A stretch of 48,856 bases of DNA from Helicobacter rodentium ATCC 700285 (GTDB lineage Bacteria; Campylobacterota; Campylobacteria; Campylobacterales; Helicobacteraceae), in the NCBI RefSeq assembly GCF_000687535.1, contig NZ_JHWC01000013.1:1-48856 (forward strand), written 5' to 3'. Below are positions 8,930 to 18,277 of this stretch, one piece after another; the first letter of the stretch is position 1, and each line of letters starts with the position of its first letter. The position numbers were made by a program, and so were the translations under genes. The notes under the pieces are model-generated. The model saw only the letters and a list, made by a program, of their open reading frames with translations. It was not told where the DNA came from and did not search any database.

Positions 8930-9514
8930 TTACTTAATATAAATGCTTGTGCTCATTGTGGGACCAACATTAATAGAACGCGCTGTGTAAGTAAATGTGC
9001 CATTGGTATTGCTAGGCTTGGAAATATCCCATTGCTCATACCAACCAAACACCACATTATCACTTCCAGCAGCACCTTGACAATCTATCATTGTCGCTTG
9101 ATTTCCTGCGAAAGTTGCGCTATCTGTGTTCCTGCCTCCATAGCCTCTAACACCCGTTATAACATAAAAAGTGCTTCCCCCGTGATTCAAGTTTGTGCTT
9201 GTTTGACCCTCATTGATGTATTCACACCCTCCAGCATCAGAGGAACATACTTGTAGAATATACACAGCACTTACAGGTGGGGCTACTGCCTTTGTGGCTT
9301 CATTGTTTTTATTTTCCTCATATGCCTTTTTCATTCTCTCTAAAGATTTATCAAATTCCCCATTGCGAATTTTTTCCTTTAATGGAGAATCTACCTCGCC
9401 ATTGTGCGCAACTTTCTCTTTGCCCTTTGTGGTATTATAGTTGCTCTCTGCACCCAATGCGATTCCACAACCTAAAACACTTGCCAACGCAAGACTTAAA
9501 AATTTTCTTGTCAT
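8930..9514 (-). CDS. Exported protein with a YolA/DUF4879-like domain (tentative)
   Basis: A 194-residue protein with a clear Sec signal peptide (MTRKFLSLALASVLGCGIALGAES, cleavage probably after ALG-A). A charged Lys/Glu-rich linker covers about residues 25-75. The compact C-terminal domain, rich in Gly, Ser and Thr, starts at VYILQVCSSDAGG and contains QTSTNLNHGGSTFYVITGV and RGYGGRN. The combination of QTST, xHGG and GYG recalls, from memory, the small secreted YolA/DUF4879 family. Two cysteines (in VCSSDAGGCEY) and a third (MIDCQG) could form a disulfide. Function is unknown. The ribosome site is weak. It is followed closely by an unrecognised gene at 8415. Confidence 0.75.
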   Translation of the reverse strand: MTRKFLSLALASVLGCGIALGAESNYNTTKGKEKVAHNGEVDSPLKEKIRNGEFDKSLERMKKAYEENKNNEATKAVAPPVSAVYILQVCSSDAGGCEYINEGQTSTNLNHGGSTFYVITGVRGYGGRNTDSATFAGNQATMIDCQGAAGSDNVVFGWYEQWDISKPSNTNGTFTYTARSINVGPTMSTSIYIK

Positions 9515-9594
9515 TTTGACTTCTTAAAATAAGAGTTGTAGAATCTTAAGCAAAAATTGTTCCGATACCAAAGATTTCTGTATGCAAAATAATA

Positions 9595-9672
9595 GATTAT
9601 TGTAATTTAATGAGGCTTTGCAAGGGCGAAGCAATAGACGCATTGGTTTTCGTCCTTGCGGGGTTTGTTTGT
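9595..9672. repeat. Interspersed palindromic repeat unit
   Basis: A divergent copy: TTGCAAGGGCGAAGCAATAG followed by GCATTGGTTTTCGTCCTTGCG. It sits between the rpsR stop and the promoter region of the exported-protein gene and may act as a hairpin at the end of the ribosomal operon. No better terminator was found there. Confidence 0.5.
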
Positions 9673-9688
9673 TTGTGTGGGGCGTGGA

Positions 9689-9946
9689 TTAGATTTTAAA
9701 AGGGTTTTCAACCACTCTTTTTCTATCCACAATATAAGGAATTAACGCCATTTGTCTTGCGCGTTTGATTGCGACTTCTACGCGCTCTTGCCATTTTTTA
9801 GAGTTGCCTGTTAAGCGACGAGGCATAATTTTGTAACGTTCAGAAAGTGAATGCTTAAGCATTTCTACATCTTTGTAGTCAATAAAATCAATTTTTGCCT
9901 CTGTGTATCTGCAATATCGTTTGGAGTATCTTTTTTTCTCTGCCAT
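9689..9946 (-). CDS. rpsR: 30S ribosomal protein S18
   Basis: An 85-residue small-subunit protein that binds next to S6 on the 16S platform. The conserved stretch [22 protein letters not shown] and the C-terminal PYIVDRK are typical. I chose the second of two adjacent ATG codons (9946) because AAGGA then lies six to seven bases away; the first ATG (9949) would be too close. This is the last gene of the rpsF-ssb-rpsR operon, ten bases after ssb. [12 protein letters not shown] near the N-terminus retains one cysteine and not a zinc-binding set, consistent with the zinc-independent form of S18. Confidence 0.97.
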   Translation of the reverse strand: MAEKKRYSKRYCRYTEAKIDFIDYKDVEMLKHSLSERYKIMPRRLTGNSKKWQERVEVAIKRARQMALIPYIVDRKRVVENPFKI

Positions 9947-9956
9947 CATTTATCCT

Positions 9957-10487
9957 TTAAAATGGTATTTCTTCATCGTTAATATCAATTACAGGGATTT
10001 CGGGCTCTTTAGATCTTTGAGGTTTTGAGGTATTTTGTTGGGTATTTTGCGCTTCATAGTTGTTGTAGCCACCATTACCGCCTTGTATGTTTTCACCATA
10101 ATTATCATTTGGATAGCTATTGCCTCCATAACCTCCGCTATTCCCGTAGTTCCCACCTTCGCTTCTTGAACCTAGCATTTGCATATTTTCAGCAGTAATG
10201 CTATGTTTGCTACGTTTTTGTCCGGTATTGTCTGTCCAACTTTCCAATACCAACCGCCCCTCAATTAGCACAGATGAGCCTTTTTTGAGGTATTGGTTTG
10301 CCACTTCAGCAGTTCGCCCAAAAAGATTCACATCAATATAGCAAACTTCATCGCCTTGCGAACCATCTTGTCTCTTGAATCGGCGATTGACTGCAAGTCC
10401 GAGTTTGGCTAACGCAGAACCACTAGGCAAATAACGCAGTTCTACATCTCGTGTTAAATTCCCTACTAAAATGACTTTGTTAAACAT
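9957..10487 (-). CDS. ssb: Single-stranded DNA-binding protein SSB
   Basis: A 176-residue protein with an N-terminal OB fold ([23 protein letters not shown] at the start, [23 protein letters not shown] in the middle). A flexible Gly/Asn/Tyr-rich linker follows (about residues 115-150). The acidic tip ends in DDEEIPF-like sequence (INDEEIPF), which docks replication and repair partners. Length and domain order are normal. It lies between rpsF (18-base gap) and rpsR (10-base gap), the classic arrangement in which ssb is translated with the S6 and S18 genes. Confidence 0.97.
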   Translation of the reverse strand: MFNKVILVGNLTRDVELRYLPSGSALAKLGLAVNRRFKRQDGSQGDEVCYIDVNLFGRTAEVANQYLKKGSSVLIEGRLVLESWTDNTGQKRSKHSITAENMQMLGSRSEGGNYGNSGGYGGNSYPNDNYGENIQGGNGGYNNYEAQNTQQNTSKPQRSKEPEIPVIDINDEEIPF

Positions 10488-10505
10488 TGAATATCCTTGA
10501 AGCCC

Positions 10506-10892
10506 TTATTCTTGAGGAGCTTTTTCTTCTGCTTCTTTTAGGGGTGCAGATTTTTTATTATTGATTGCTCTATCTACCAAAACTTCCCAAGCTTTTTGCT
10601 CTTTTTTGCTGTCGTATTTGATAACAATAAAGCGTAAAATATCCTCATTGATACGATAGAGACGCTCTAATTCCAAAACGAGCTTTGGTTCTGCTTTAAA
10701 ATAAATTACAAAGTAGTAGCCACGTTTATTCTTTTTAATCTCATAGGCAAGATTACGCATACCCATATCCAAAGTTGCGCTAATTTCGCCATTATTGTTA
10801 ATAATAGCTGTTTTGTAAAAATCAATCTTTTGAGTGATTTCTTCTTGTGTTAAAGTGGGTTTAACCACAAACATAGTCTCATAAAAACGCAT
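10506..10892 (-). CDS. rpsF: 30S ribosomal protein S6
   Basis: A 128-residue protein, first gene of rpsF-ssb-rpsR. The start [19 protein letters not shown] and the core [24 protein letters not shown] are diagnostic. The C-terminal tail ([15 protein letters not shown]) is longer and more acidic than in E. coli, as is usual in Campylobacterota. AAGGAG precedes the ATG at about six bases. A hairpin at 10910-10936, directly upstream of the ribosome site, is a candidate control element. Confidence 0.97.
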   Translation of the reverse strand: MRFYETMFVVKPTLTQEEITQKIDFYKTAIINNNGEISATLDMGMRNLAYEIKKNKRGYYFVIYFKAEPKLVLELERLYRINEDILRFIVIKYDSKKEQKAWEVLVDRAINNKKSAPLKEAEEKAPQE

Positions 10893-10909
10893 AAAATCTC
10901 CTTATGGAT

Positions 10910-10936
10910 TTGCCCTTTTGTGATTCAAAAGAGCAA
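10910..10936 (-). promoter_or_regulatory. Hairpin in the rpsF leader
   Basis: An 11-bp stem, TTGCTCTTTTG with CAAAAGGGCAA and one T-G wobble on the minus strand, closes a five-base loop. It lies about six bases upstream of the rpsF Shine-Dalgarno site. No T-run follows, so it is not an ordinary terminator. S6-S18 leaders with autoregulatory structures are known in other bacteria; this hairpin could play that part, which is inference. Confidence 0.45.
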
Positions 10937-10980
10937 GGAATGAAATTTATTTATTTTTACAAAATGTAAAAGGGTTAATT

Positions 10981-11994
10981 CTATTTTAAAATTGCTTGAA
11001 TTTTCATTAAAGCACTCAAAAATCCATTATTTTTGTTCGCGCCCTTTAAAGAATCCTCTCTCCAAGCATTGAGAATATAGAAAATGGATTCGTATTGCGA
11101 TTCTCTAAGCAGAATCGCAAATCTCTTTTTTTGCTCTAGCAATGCGGGAGGTAATTTGTAGCCTAAAACTTCCTGCGATGAAGCCTCACCATAAATTCTG
11201 ATATGGCTTGAGAATAAAAAAAGCACAAAAAAGTATTTTTGAATCTCATTAATAAGTGGCACTTCTTCAAAGCCTTGCTCTAAAAAATGTGATAATTTGT
11301 CAAAAAAAGGTTTTTTAAGCAAGAGAGATTCCAAGATTTCTTCTAGCTTCACACTGCCTAGAGAGAATCCTAAACCCTCTATGATTTCTGCATTGATTTC
11401 TTGGTCAAAAATTGCATATTTTCTTAGTTCTGCTATGCTCAATCCTAAATCAAAGTTTTGAATTTCAAGGATTTTGCGTAAATTAAAATCTGAAATTTGA
11501 ATCTTAAATTCTTGCGCATATTCTTTTAGAATCATCATTGCTTCATTCAAGTTTGGAATAAAGAATCGCGCTTCAAAAATGCCGAATTTAGAAAGGCTTG
11601 GAGAGAAGCTAGAAGTCATTGCGCGTGCGTCAGCCATATACTCACTTGCGCTTTTATTTTCTGCTTGATAAAACTCTAAAATGCAATAGCCTGAACCATT
11701 TTTTGTTAAAGTCTGAATCAAAGAATCTAGCTGTTTTTTGGGAATTTTTTTGTCGATTTTAATCCAAACAAGTGCTTCATCTCCAAAGAGTGAGCCTTGA
11801 GAAAAGCAACTAAGCGCACTTTGAAAATCAAACTCATTAAAATAAAAGCTGTTTTTTTCGCAACCTTTTTCAAGAATATTTCGCGCAATTTTTTCACCAT
11901 AATAGCCAATCAAAAATGGTTCTTCTCCATAAAGTAGAATCGCACGAATCTCTGTTTTATTGGTAAGTTTAGTGTCTAATTCCCTTTTATACAT
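10981..11994 (-). CDS. holA: DNA polymerase III delta subunit HolA
   Basis: A 337-residue clamp-loader subunit that opens the beta sliding clamp. The divergent N-terminal AAA-like fold shows AILLYGEEPFLIGYY and, later, IAELRKYAIF in the helical domain III region; both match HolA of Campylobacterota in my memory of the family. Its ATG overlaps the rnr stop (TAATG at 11992-11996), so it is translationally coupled to rnr. It is the third gene of the HDOD-rnr-holA unit; rpsF follows 88 bases later with its own leader. The sequence is divergent from E. coli HolA, so identification rests on pattern and context. Confidence 0.85.
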   Translation of the reverse strand: MYKRELDTKLTNKTEIRAILLYGEEPFLIGYYGEKIARNILEKGCEKNSFYFNEFDFQSALSCFSQGSLFGDEALVWIKIDKKIPKKQLDSLIQTLTKNGSGYCILEFYQAENKSASEYMADARAMTSSFSPSLSKFGIFEARFFIPNLNEAMMILKEYAQEFKIQISDFNLRKILEIQNFDLGLSIAELRKYAIFDQEINAEIIEGLGFSLGSVKLEEILESLLLKKPFFDKLSHFLEQGFEEVPLINEIQKYFFVLFLFSSHIRIYGEASSQEVLGYKLPPALLEQKKRFAILLRESQYESIFYILNAWREDSLKGANKNNGFLSALMKIQAILK

Positions 11995-14165
11995 TATTTG
12001 CCTTTGCGTTTATGGCGAGGGAGGGGTTTTGGATTAACATAAGAACTCCTTTTCTTGCGCTGGATATTTTTTCTGATACTTTGTGCGTTTTCCTTAATTC
12101 TTTGCTTGGTTTGTTTATCCTTTTGACACTTTTTTGCAAAAAGATATTTTGAAATTTGTTTAGTTTCTTTCCCAAAACTTTCATTGTAGCACTCTACGAT
12201 TCTACCATAAATTTTTGCCGTTGCAATCTGCACATCTATAATTTGAACACGCACTTTTTGATACTTTACCCCATTGCCTTTGAGGCTAATAACACGCGCT
12301 CCTTGCAAAGGAGTTGCTGTAAGAGAAATGAGCTCGGGTTTAGTATCGTTTAAAATAATGCCTTCAAATGTTTGTCCAATTTTGCGGCTTAAAAATCGTG
12401 CAAATTTACGATCTTTGAAATCTATTTCTGCTTTTGCAACTTCGCGCTCTTTTTGGCTTAAACTTTCACAAAGTAAAGGCAGGGATTCCTTAATGGTATA
12501 ATCCTCGCAAAGCTTGATTTTTGCCTTTAGGATTCTATGCAAAAGCAAATCGCTATAACGGCGAATCGGGGAAGTAAAATGGCTGTAAGCTTCAAATCCT
12601 AGCCCAAAATGTCCGATATTATGACTTGCATAAAATGCTTGTGGCATTGATTTGATAATGAGTTTATCCACTTCATTTTCCATATTAGCAAGTTTTGCGG
12701 CTTTTTGCACATTTAAAATGGCTTGATGAAAATCTTTTGGATTTGTCGGAATTGCTTTTTCCCAAATGCCAAGCAATTTAAGTTCTGCAAATAATTCTTG
12801 GATTCCATCAGGTTTGGGTTTGGAATGGACGCGATAAATGCCTAGTTTCAGGTTGTCATCGTTTGCAGTTGTTTTTTGGGTTTGCAGTTTTGCGCTCTGC
12901 ATATTTGCTAGGAGCATACATTCTTCTACAAGTTGATGACTAAATGTTTGGGATTCTATTTTTATGTTTTTTAATTCTAAATTTTTGTCTAGCTCCATTG
13001 ATTTTTCATCGCCTAAAAAATCAAATCCAAATTTTAGCCTTTTAGCTCGGAGCTTCTGGGCTAGGGTGTGGAGATGCAGAATCGGCGTTCTAAGTGAGGG
13101 CAAAACTTGTTTGTTTGTGCCGTTTTTTATCAGTGCATCTACTTCCTCATAGGTGAGTTTTTGTCGCACTTTAATGACCGCTTCAAACAATTCACTATTT
13201 AACACGGCTTTGGTGCGTTTGTGCAAACGAATCTTCCAAACCATTGCAAGACGCAATTTACCCTCATTTAAAGAGCAAAGATTCTCACTTAAAGCGCGGG
13301 GTAACATAGGGATAGATTTATGTGGAAAATAAATGCTAAAACCGCGATTCTTTGCCTCTAAATCTAGCGGAGATTCCTCTTTTACATAATAACTAACATC
13401 AGCAATCGCGACATAAAGTATAGAGGATTCCGCGTCAAAATAAATCGCATCATCGTGGTCTTTTGCGCCAAGTGGGTCAATCGCGCAAAAAGGCAAATGT
13501 GTGCAATCCATTCGCTCTTTAAAGTCTTTTAGCCGCACTTCTGGGAAACTTTCTGCTTGTAATTGGGCGTTGAGGTTAAAAGATTCTTGTCTATTGTAGA
13601 GGCAAAGCGTTAGAATTTCATCAATTTTAGGGTCTTCTAATGTGCCTAAAATCTCCAAAATTTCTCCATTTTGGGGATTGAGTTTTAAAATTGTATTAGA
13701 GGGTAAAGTTTTGAGTGATTTTTGACTTGCTTTGATTTTATAGGGAATCTCATTGGGAATAGAGATGGCAATACAATCTAGTTTATACTTTTCAAGATAG
13801 CAAAGCACAAATCTGTCTTTGGATTCTAAAATTTTCATCACTTTTGCGCGGGGACGATTGGCGTTTTTCAAGTGCCTAGTAAGCAGTTTAGCTAACACAA
13901 TATCGCCCTTTTGCGCACCTTTTAATAAGTTTTTTTCTACGAGCCAATCTTGTCTGTTGGATTTTGGCAAAGGCGTGATAAACCCATAGCCTTCACGCGT
14001 TAATTCTACTTTGCCAATGCAAAATTGTTTTTTTAAGAAGTAACGATTTTTGTGCAAAGTCAGCACATCAAAGCGATAGAGTGATTCTAAGAGTTGTGAA
14101 AAAGAATCTGCAAGCTTGAAATCAAGCGGAATTCCAATGCGTAAAAGATTTAAAAACTCATTCAT
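11994..14165 (-). CDS. rnr: Ribonuclease R / RNB-family 3'-5' exoribonuclease
   Basis: A processive 3'-5' exoribonuclease of about 723 residues that degrades structured RNA. Order: N-terminal cold-shock-like domains (KVELTREGYGFITPLPKSNRQD), RNB catalytic domain with the acidic cluster CAIDPLGAKDHDDAIYFD, YSHFTSPIRRYSDLLLHR, and then an S1-like domain with a basic tail. The start is ATG 14165, which overlaps the HDOD gene by eight bases; the adjacent TTG at 14168 is less likely. The Lys/Arg-rich C-terminus (about the last 50 residues) is typical of RNase R and helps RNA binding. Coupled at its end to holA. Confidence 0.95.
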   Translation of the reverse strand: MNEFLNLLRIGIPLDFKLADSFSQLLESLYRFDVLTLHKNRYFLKKQFCIGKVELTREGYGFITPLPKSNRQDWLVEKNLLKGAQKGDIVLAKLLTRHLKNANRPRAKVMKILESKDRFVLCYLEKYKLDCIAISIPNEIPYKIKASQKSLKTLPSNTILKLNPQNGEILEILGTLEDPKIDEILTLCLYNRQESFNLNAQLQAESFPEVRLKDFKERMDCTHLPFCAIDPLGAKDHDDAIYFDAESSILYVAIADVSYYVKEESPLDLEAKNRGFSIYFPHKSIPMLPRALSENLCSLNEGKLRLAMVWKIRLHKRTKAVLNSELFEAVIKVRQKLTYEEVDALIKNGTNKQVLPSLRTPILHLHTLAQKLRAKRLKFGFDFLGDEKSMELDKNLELKNIKIESQTFSHQLVEECMLLANMQSAKLQTQKTTANDDNLKLGIYRVHSKPKPDGIQELFAELKLLGIWEKAIPTNPKDFHQAILNVQKAAKLANMENEVDKLIIKSMPQAFYASHNIGHFGLGFEAYSHFTSPIRRYSDLLLHRILKAKIKLCEDYTIKESLPLLCESLSQKEREVAKAEIDFKDRKFARFLSRKIGQTFEGIILNDTKPELISLTATPLQGARVISLKGNGVKYQKVRVQIIDVQIATAKIYGRIVECYNESFGKETKQISKYLFAKKCQKDKQTKQRIKENAQSIRKNIQRKKRSSYVNPKPLPRHKRKGK

Positions 14166-15021
14166 CAATCAGCGGATAGTCCTCATTGGGTGAATCCATT
14201 TCCTTATCCAAACGCATATCCCTTAAGGTTGCATCAAAGCTCTCCAAATCTAGGCAATATTCCTCTACCAAACCCCTTGCTTCTTGGATTTGTTCTTTAC
14301 TTGCAATTTCATAGGGGTTAATGAGCGCATTAAGCACCCTTAAAGGATAGATATAAATTTTCAAATCCTCTCTTGGAGCAGGATTCTTTAAATCTTGCAT
14401 TACCTGCACAATTGTCTCTTCAAATCCCCAATGTTCAAAGAGAGATTCTAGCACTTCAAATTGGTTGCAACCAAGCATATCTTGCTCCACCTCTAAGAAA
14501 TTCTTAGGATTCACCTTTGACATAAAATCCTCGTGGATTTTTGCCTGTTTTAAACAATTTGAAATGATTGCCATACCAATGTGCATTGTTAGGGCGCAAG
14601 GGGTTAGAATCTCAAGTAAATGGACGGCTTTTTGCTGCCATCTATACAAAAAAGCATTTTTAATATTAGAGACTTCAACAAAAGATTGAACTTCTAGTTG
14701 ATAAGGTGTTAAATCTATCGTAAATTTTGCTCTAATAGCAGCGGCGATTGCTAATCCTTTGGAAGTAGAGATTCCAAACATTGAGACAGCTTGCAAAACA
14801 GAATTTACTTGACGATGATACCCATAGAGTGGAGAGTTTGCATTTTTGATTAAGTCCATTGTCAAAAAAGGATCTTGCTCAATGACATTTGCAACTTGCT
14901 TAATGCTTGAGTTTTCGTATGCACAGATTCTTTGTAGCTCAAGAATCGTTTGAGGTAGCGGTGGCAGAGCATCAATTTCATTTATAATAAAATCTTTTAT
15001 TGTTTGCGTATTTTCTGACAT
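14158..15021 (-). CDS. HDOD-domain signalling protein
   Basis: A 287-residue cytoplasmic protein with one HDOD domain (about residues 12-210). The signature IDALPPLPQTILELQRIC followed by QDPFLTMDLIKNANSPLYGY is diagnostic. HDOD proteins are relatives of HD phosphohydrolases that usually lack catalytic metal ligands and act as regulatory adaptors. Homologues are widespread in Helicobacter and Campylobacter and poorly characterised. It heads the HDOD-rnr-holA transcription unit and overlaps rnr by eight bases. The ribosome site before its ATG is weak. The divergent hldD promoter lies within the 116-base intergenic region. Confidence 0.85.
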   Translation of the reverse strand: MSENTQTIKDFIINEIDALPPLPQTILELQRICAYENSSIKQVANVIEQDPFLTMDLIKNANSPLYGYHRQVNSVLQAVSMFGISTSKGLAIAAAIRAKFTIDLTPYQLEVQSFVEVSNIKNAFLYRWQQKAVHLLEILTPCALTMHIGMAIISNCLKQAKIHEDFMSKVNPKNFLEVEQDMLGCNQFEVLESLFEHWGFEETIVQVMQDLKNPAPREDLKIYIYPLRVLNALINPYEIASKEQIQEARGLVEEYCLDLESFDATLRDMRLDKEMDSPNEDYPLIDE

Positions 15022-15080
15022 AATAAGATAATTCCAAATTTATGAGAATCAAAGAATCAAAATAAAATCATAGCATAAAC

Positions 15081-15110
15081 TCTCTAAAATTCAGAGAATT
15101 TTGCTACAAT
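15081..15110 (+). promoter_or_regulatory. hldD operon promoter with adjacent small palindrome
   Basis: TACAAT at 15105-15110 lies 27 bases before the hldD ATG and is a good -10 match. A small inverted repeat, TCTCT (15081-15085) with AGAGA (15093-15097), covers the -35 zone and may be an operator. The evidence is sequence shape only. Confidence 0.45.
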
Positions 15111-15137
15111 AAAGCCAAATCTTTAAAGGGAGAAAAT

Positions 15138-16163
15138 ATGCAATACATTGACGATTCTTTGAAGGGCAAACGGATTTTAATTACAGGTGGCGCAGGATTT
15201 ATTGGTTCAAATCTTGCACTCTATTTTCAAAAATACCATAAAGATGCGGAAGTAGTAGTGTTGGATAGCTTTAGAAATGAGACAAAGTTTAGCAATGGAA
15301 ACTTGAAGTCTCTAGGACATTTTAAGAATCTTCTTGATTTTAAGGGCGAGGTGATTGTAGGAGATATTACCGATAAAGAGGATTTGGCAAGATTAGAGAA
15401 GCGCAAATTTGATTATATCTTTCATCAAGCAGCGATTTCGGATACCACCGTGATGAATCAAGAGGCGATTTTACGCGCAAATGTGAATGCGTTTAAGGAT
15501 TTGTTGGACTTGTGTGCGCGCAGCAATGCAAGTATGATTTATGCTTCAAGTGCCGGCGTTTATGGCAATAGCCCAGCACCCAATAGTATCGGCAGTGGGG
15601 AGATTCCAGAAAATGTTTATGGATTTTCTAAATTGATGATGGACAATCTTACGATGAAATACTTAAAGAATTTTCCGCTTTTAAACATTGTGGGGTTGAG
15701 GTATTTTAATGTTTATGGAGAAAATGAAGTTTATAAAGGTAAAACTGCTTCAATGATTTTGCAGCTAGGATTACAAGCGTTGAAGTCTAAAAAAGTGCGT
15801 TTGTTCAAAATGGGTGAGCAAAAACGCGATTTTGTGTATATTCAAGATGTGATTGCGGCAAATGTCAAGGCAATCCACGCGAAAAAAAGTGGAATCTATA
15901 ATGTTGGTAGTGGCAAGGCAAGAAGCTATAACGACATTATTCAATGCCTCAAAACAAATTTAGGTGAATTTGAGGTGGAGTATATTGAGAATCCCTATAA
16001 GTTTTTTCAAACACACACAGAAGCCAATATTGTTTTAACCAAAAAATTTTTAGATTATGAGCCAAGATTCTCGCTAGAGGTGGGAATCAAAAACTATTTA
16101 AGCCAAATTAAAGCAATTCATAGTGCAAATCTGTGGGAAGAAGTTTTGGGAAATAATGTATGA
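15138..16163 (+). CDS. hldD: ADP-L-glycero-D-manno-heptose-6-epimerase
   Basis: Catalyses the last step of ADP-L-glycero-D-manno-heptose synthesis, epimerising C6 of the D,D form to the L,D form used in the LPS inner core. It is a short-chain dehydrogenase fold of 341 residues with the NADP-binding glycine motif ITGGAGFIG (15-23) and active-site Y161xxxK165 (NVYGFSK). QAAISDTT and GLRYFNVYGENE are family hallmarks. GGGAG precedes the ATG. It is the first gene of the heptose operon and its stop overlaps the hldE start (ATGA). Confidence 0.96.
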   Translation: MQYIDDSLKGKRILITGGAGFIGSNLALYFQKYHKDAEVVVLDSFRNETKFSNGNLKSLGHFKNLLDFKGEVIVGDITDKEDLARLEKRKFDYIFHQAAISDTTVMNQEAILRANVNAFKDLLDLCARSNASMIYASSAGVYGNSPAPNSIGSGEIPENVYGFSKLMMDNLTMKYLKNFPLLNIVGLRYFNVYGENEVYKGKTASMILQLGLQALKSKKVRLFKMGEQKRDFVYIQDVIAANVKAIHAKKSGIYNVGSGKARSYNDIIQCLKTNLGEFEVEYIENPYKFFQTHTEANIVLTKKFLDYEPRFSLEVGIKNYLSQIKAIHSANLWEEVLGNNV

Positions 16164-17713
16164 AGCCAAATATTTTAGTCGTGGGGGATTTGATTTTAGA
16201 CCATTACATTTGGGGAAATTGTGAGCGCATTTCTCCTGAAGCACCGGTGCAAGTGATTGATGTAAAAAGGGAATCTTTAAATTTAGGTGGTGCGTGTAAT
16301 GTCGCAAACAATCTCATAAGCTTGGAATCCAATGTGTGGATTTGCGGAATGGTGGGTTGCGATGAAGCAGGTAACACCTTAAAACAAGAATTGAAAAATA
16401 GGGGCATTAAGATAGAGGGAATTTTCTCCAACCCTTTGCGCCCTACAACACAAAAATCTCGCCTCATTGCAGCGCATCAACAAGTTGTGCGGATTGATAG
16501 GGAGGATAAAAGCCCCATTTGCCAAGAGGGCGAGAAGTTTATTTTGGATTTTGTAGAGCATACGCTTGTGAAATCCAAATTGCAATGTCTTGTGCTAAGT
16601 GATTACCGAAAGGGTGTGTTGAGCGAATCTTTAACGCAAAGTTTGATTGCCTTAGCCAAAGCACACAATTTAAAGATTTTAATAGACCCAAAAGGCAAAG
16701 ATTATACAAAGTATAAAGGTGCAACCCTACTTACTCCCAACAAAAAAGAAGCAATACAAGCCACAGGGATTAATGTTTGCGATGAGGATTCGTTGCAAGA
16801 TTGCATTGTGGCGTTGCAAAAGATGTGCGCGTTAGAGGTTTCCTTAATCACCCTAAGCGAAGATGGAATCGCATTTGCCACAAGGGATTCTATCCAAGCA
16901 GAAAGTGTTAAATTAGAGAGAATGCCAACGATTGCACGGGAAGTCTTTGATGTAACAGGAGCAGGAGACACGGTGATTGCTTCTTTGGCTTATATGTTAG
17001 CATTAGGCAAACCCGTCTCTCAAAGTGTGTATTTTGCTAATGCCGCCGCTGCGGTGGTGGTAAGCAAAGTGGGTTCTGCAACTGCGAGCAAAAAAGAAAT
17101 TTTTGCCTATCTTAGACGCAACAATCTTTTGGATTCTGCTTTGGTGAATGCAGAATTTTTAAAAATTTTTGACGAGGAATCCTGCTTGAATCATTTGAGC
17201 GAACGAATGGTAAAGATTTTTAAGCGACAAAAACTCCTATCGTATTGGGATAAATGGATAAAAGCGGAGGAATTGAATGAATTTTTGGAATCTCTCCGCC
17301 AACTCAAAGAGGAAAACTTCAAAATTGTTTTTACAAATGGCTGCTTTGATATTTTACATTTAGGACATATTGATTATTTGCACAAAGCACGGAATCTAGG
17401 GGATTTATTAATTGTTGGCTTGAATAGCGATTCCTCTATTACGCACCTTAAAGGAACTTTGCGTCCTATAAATGAGGAAAAAGATAGAATCGCAATGCTT
17501 TGTGCTTTGGAATGTGTGGATTTTGTCGTGGTGTTTAGCGAGGAAACTCCGCGAGAGTTGATTGCAAAAATTCGTCCGCATACATTGGTAAAAGGCGCAG
17601 ATTATGCAAATAAAGAAGTAGTGGGGCGGGAGTTTAGCGAGGAAGTGCGCTTGATAGAATTTATAGAGGGCAAAAGCACAAGCCAATTAATCCAAAAAAT
17701 AAAGGAATCTTAA
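16160..17713 (+). CDS. hldE: Bifunctional heptose-7-phosphate kinase / heptose-1-phosphate adenylyltransferase
   Basis: A two-domain cytoplasmic enzyme of 517 residues. Residues 1-325 form a ribokinase-like kinase (LGGACNVANN at 42-51, DVTGAGD with catalytic D270). Residues 388-517 form a nucleotidyltransferase with the FTNGCFDILHLGH signature (HxGH at 400-403). The linker of roughly 60 residues between them (about 325-387) is charged and, from memory, longer than in E. coli HldE (477 residues). It is coupled to hldD by a 4-base overlap and followed directly by gmhA, so three of the four ADP-heptose steps sit together. The phosphatase GmhB is not in the window. Confidence 0.95.
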   Translation: MKPNILVVGDLILDHYIWGNCERISPEAPVQVIDVKRESLNLGGACNVANNLISLESNVWICGMVGCDEAGNTLKQELKNRGIKIEGIFSNPLRPTTQKSRLIAAHQQVVRIDREDKSPICQEGEKFILDFVEHTLVKSKLQCLVLSDYRKGVLSESLTQSLIALAKAHNLKILIDPKGKDYTKYKGATLLTPNKKEAIQATGINVCDEDSLQDCIVALQKMCALEVSLITLSEDGIAFATRDSIQAESVKLERMPTIAREVFDVTGAGDTVIASLAYMLALGKPVSQSVYFANAAAAVVVSKVGSATASKKEIFAYLRRNNLLDSALVNAEFLKIFDEESCLNHLSERMVKIFKRQKLLSYWDKWIKAEELNEFLESLRQLKEENFKIVFTNGCFDILHLGHIDYLHKARNLGDLLIVGLNSDSSITHLKGTLRPINEEKDRIAMLCALECVDFVVVFSEETPRELIAKIRPHTLVKGADYANKEVVGREFSEEVRLIEFIEGKSTSQLIQKIKES

Positions 17714-18277
17714 ATGAAACAAGTGATTTTAGGGGAGATTGCCGCGCATTTAGAGAGTGCGCAAAAAATGGAATCTCTAGCACAAGATTTAGAAAATGCG
17801 GCGCAAATGGCAATAGAAGTGTTAAAAAGTGGTGGAAAGATTCTGCTTTGTGGCAATGGAGGAAGTGCAGCAGACAGCCAACACATTGCGGCAGAACTTA
17901 CAGGAAGATACAAGAAGGAGCGTAAGGGTTTATGCGCAATCGCTCTCACAACCGATACAAGTGCTTTAAGTGCGATTGGAAATGATTATGGCTATGAGTT
18001 TGTGTTTTCTAGGCAAGTGGAGGCGATAGCAAGGAGTGGGGATTTGTTACTTGGAATCTCCACAAGTGGCAATAGCAAAAATGTCCTCAATGCCCTAAAA
18101 ATTGCGCGTCAGATAGGTTGCAAAACCTTAGGATTTAGCGGAGGGAGCGGGGGAGAAATGCGGAATCTCTGCGATGTCCTGCTCATCTCTCCAAGTAGCG
18201 ACACACCGCGCATTCAAGAAATGCACATTTTAATGGGGCATATTCTTTGCGATTTAATTGAAAGAGAGGCGGAATAA
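17714..18277 (+). CDS. gmhA: Sedoheptulose-7-phosphate isomerase GmhA
   Basis: Converts sedoheptulose-7-phosphate to D-glycero-D-manno-heptose-7-phosphate, the first committed step to LPS heptose. A 187-residue SIS-domain protein with [23 protein letters not shown] and [15 protein letters not shown], the phosphosugar-binding loops. The length is normal. The ATG immediately follows the hldE stop, with AAGGA inside the end of hldE. The small gene at 18278 starts directly after its stop. Confidence 0.97.
   Translation: MKQVILGEIAAHLESAQKMESLAQDLENAAQMAIEVLKSGGKILLCGNGGSAADSQHIAAELTGRYKKERKGLCAIALTTDTSALSAIGNDYGYEFVFSRQVEAIARSGDLLLGISTSGNSKNVLNALKIARQIGCKTLGFSGGSGGEMRNLCDVLLISPSSDTPRIQEMHILMGHILCDLIEREAE

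Noticed and set aside
10910-10936. Hairpin taken as a terminator for holA
   Set aside because: It lies after the holA stop by about 45-70 bases on the upstream side of rpsF, has no T-run, and adjoins the rpsF ribosome site, so a leader role fits better.
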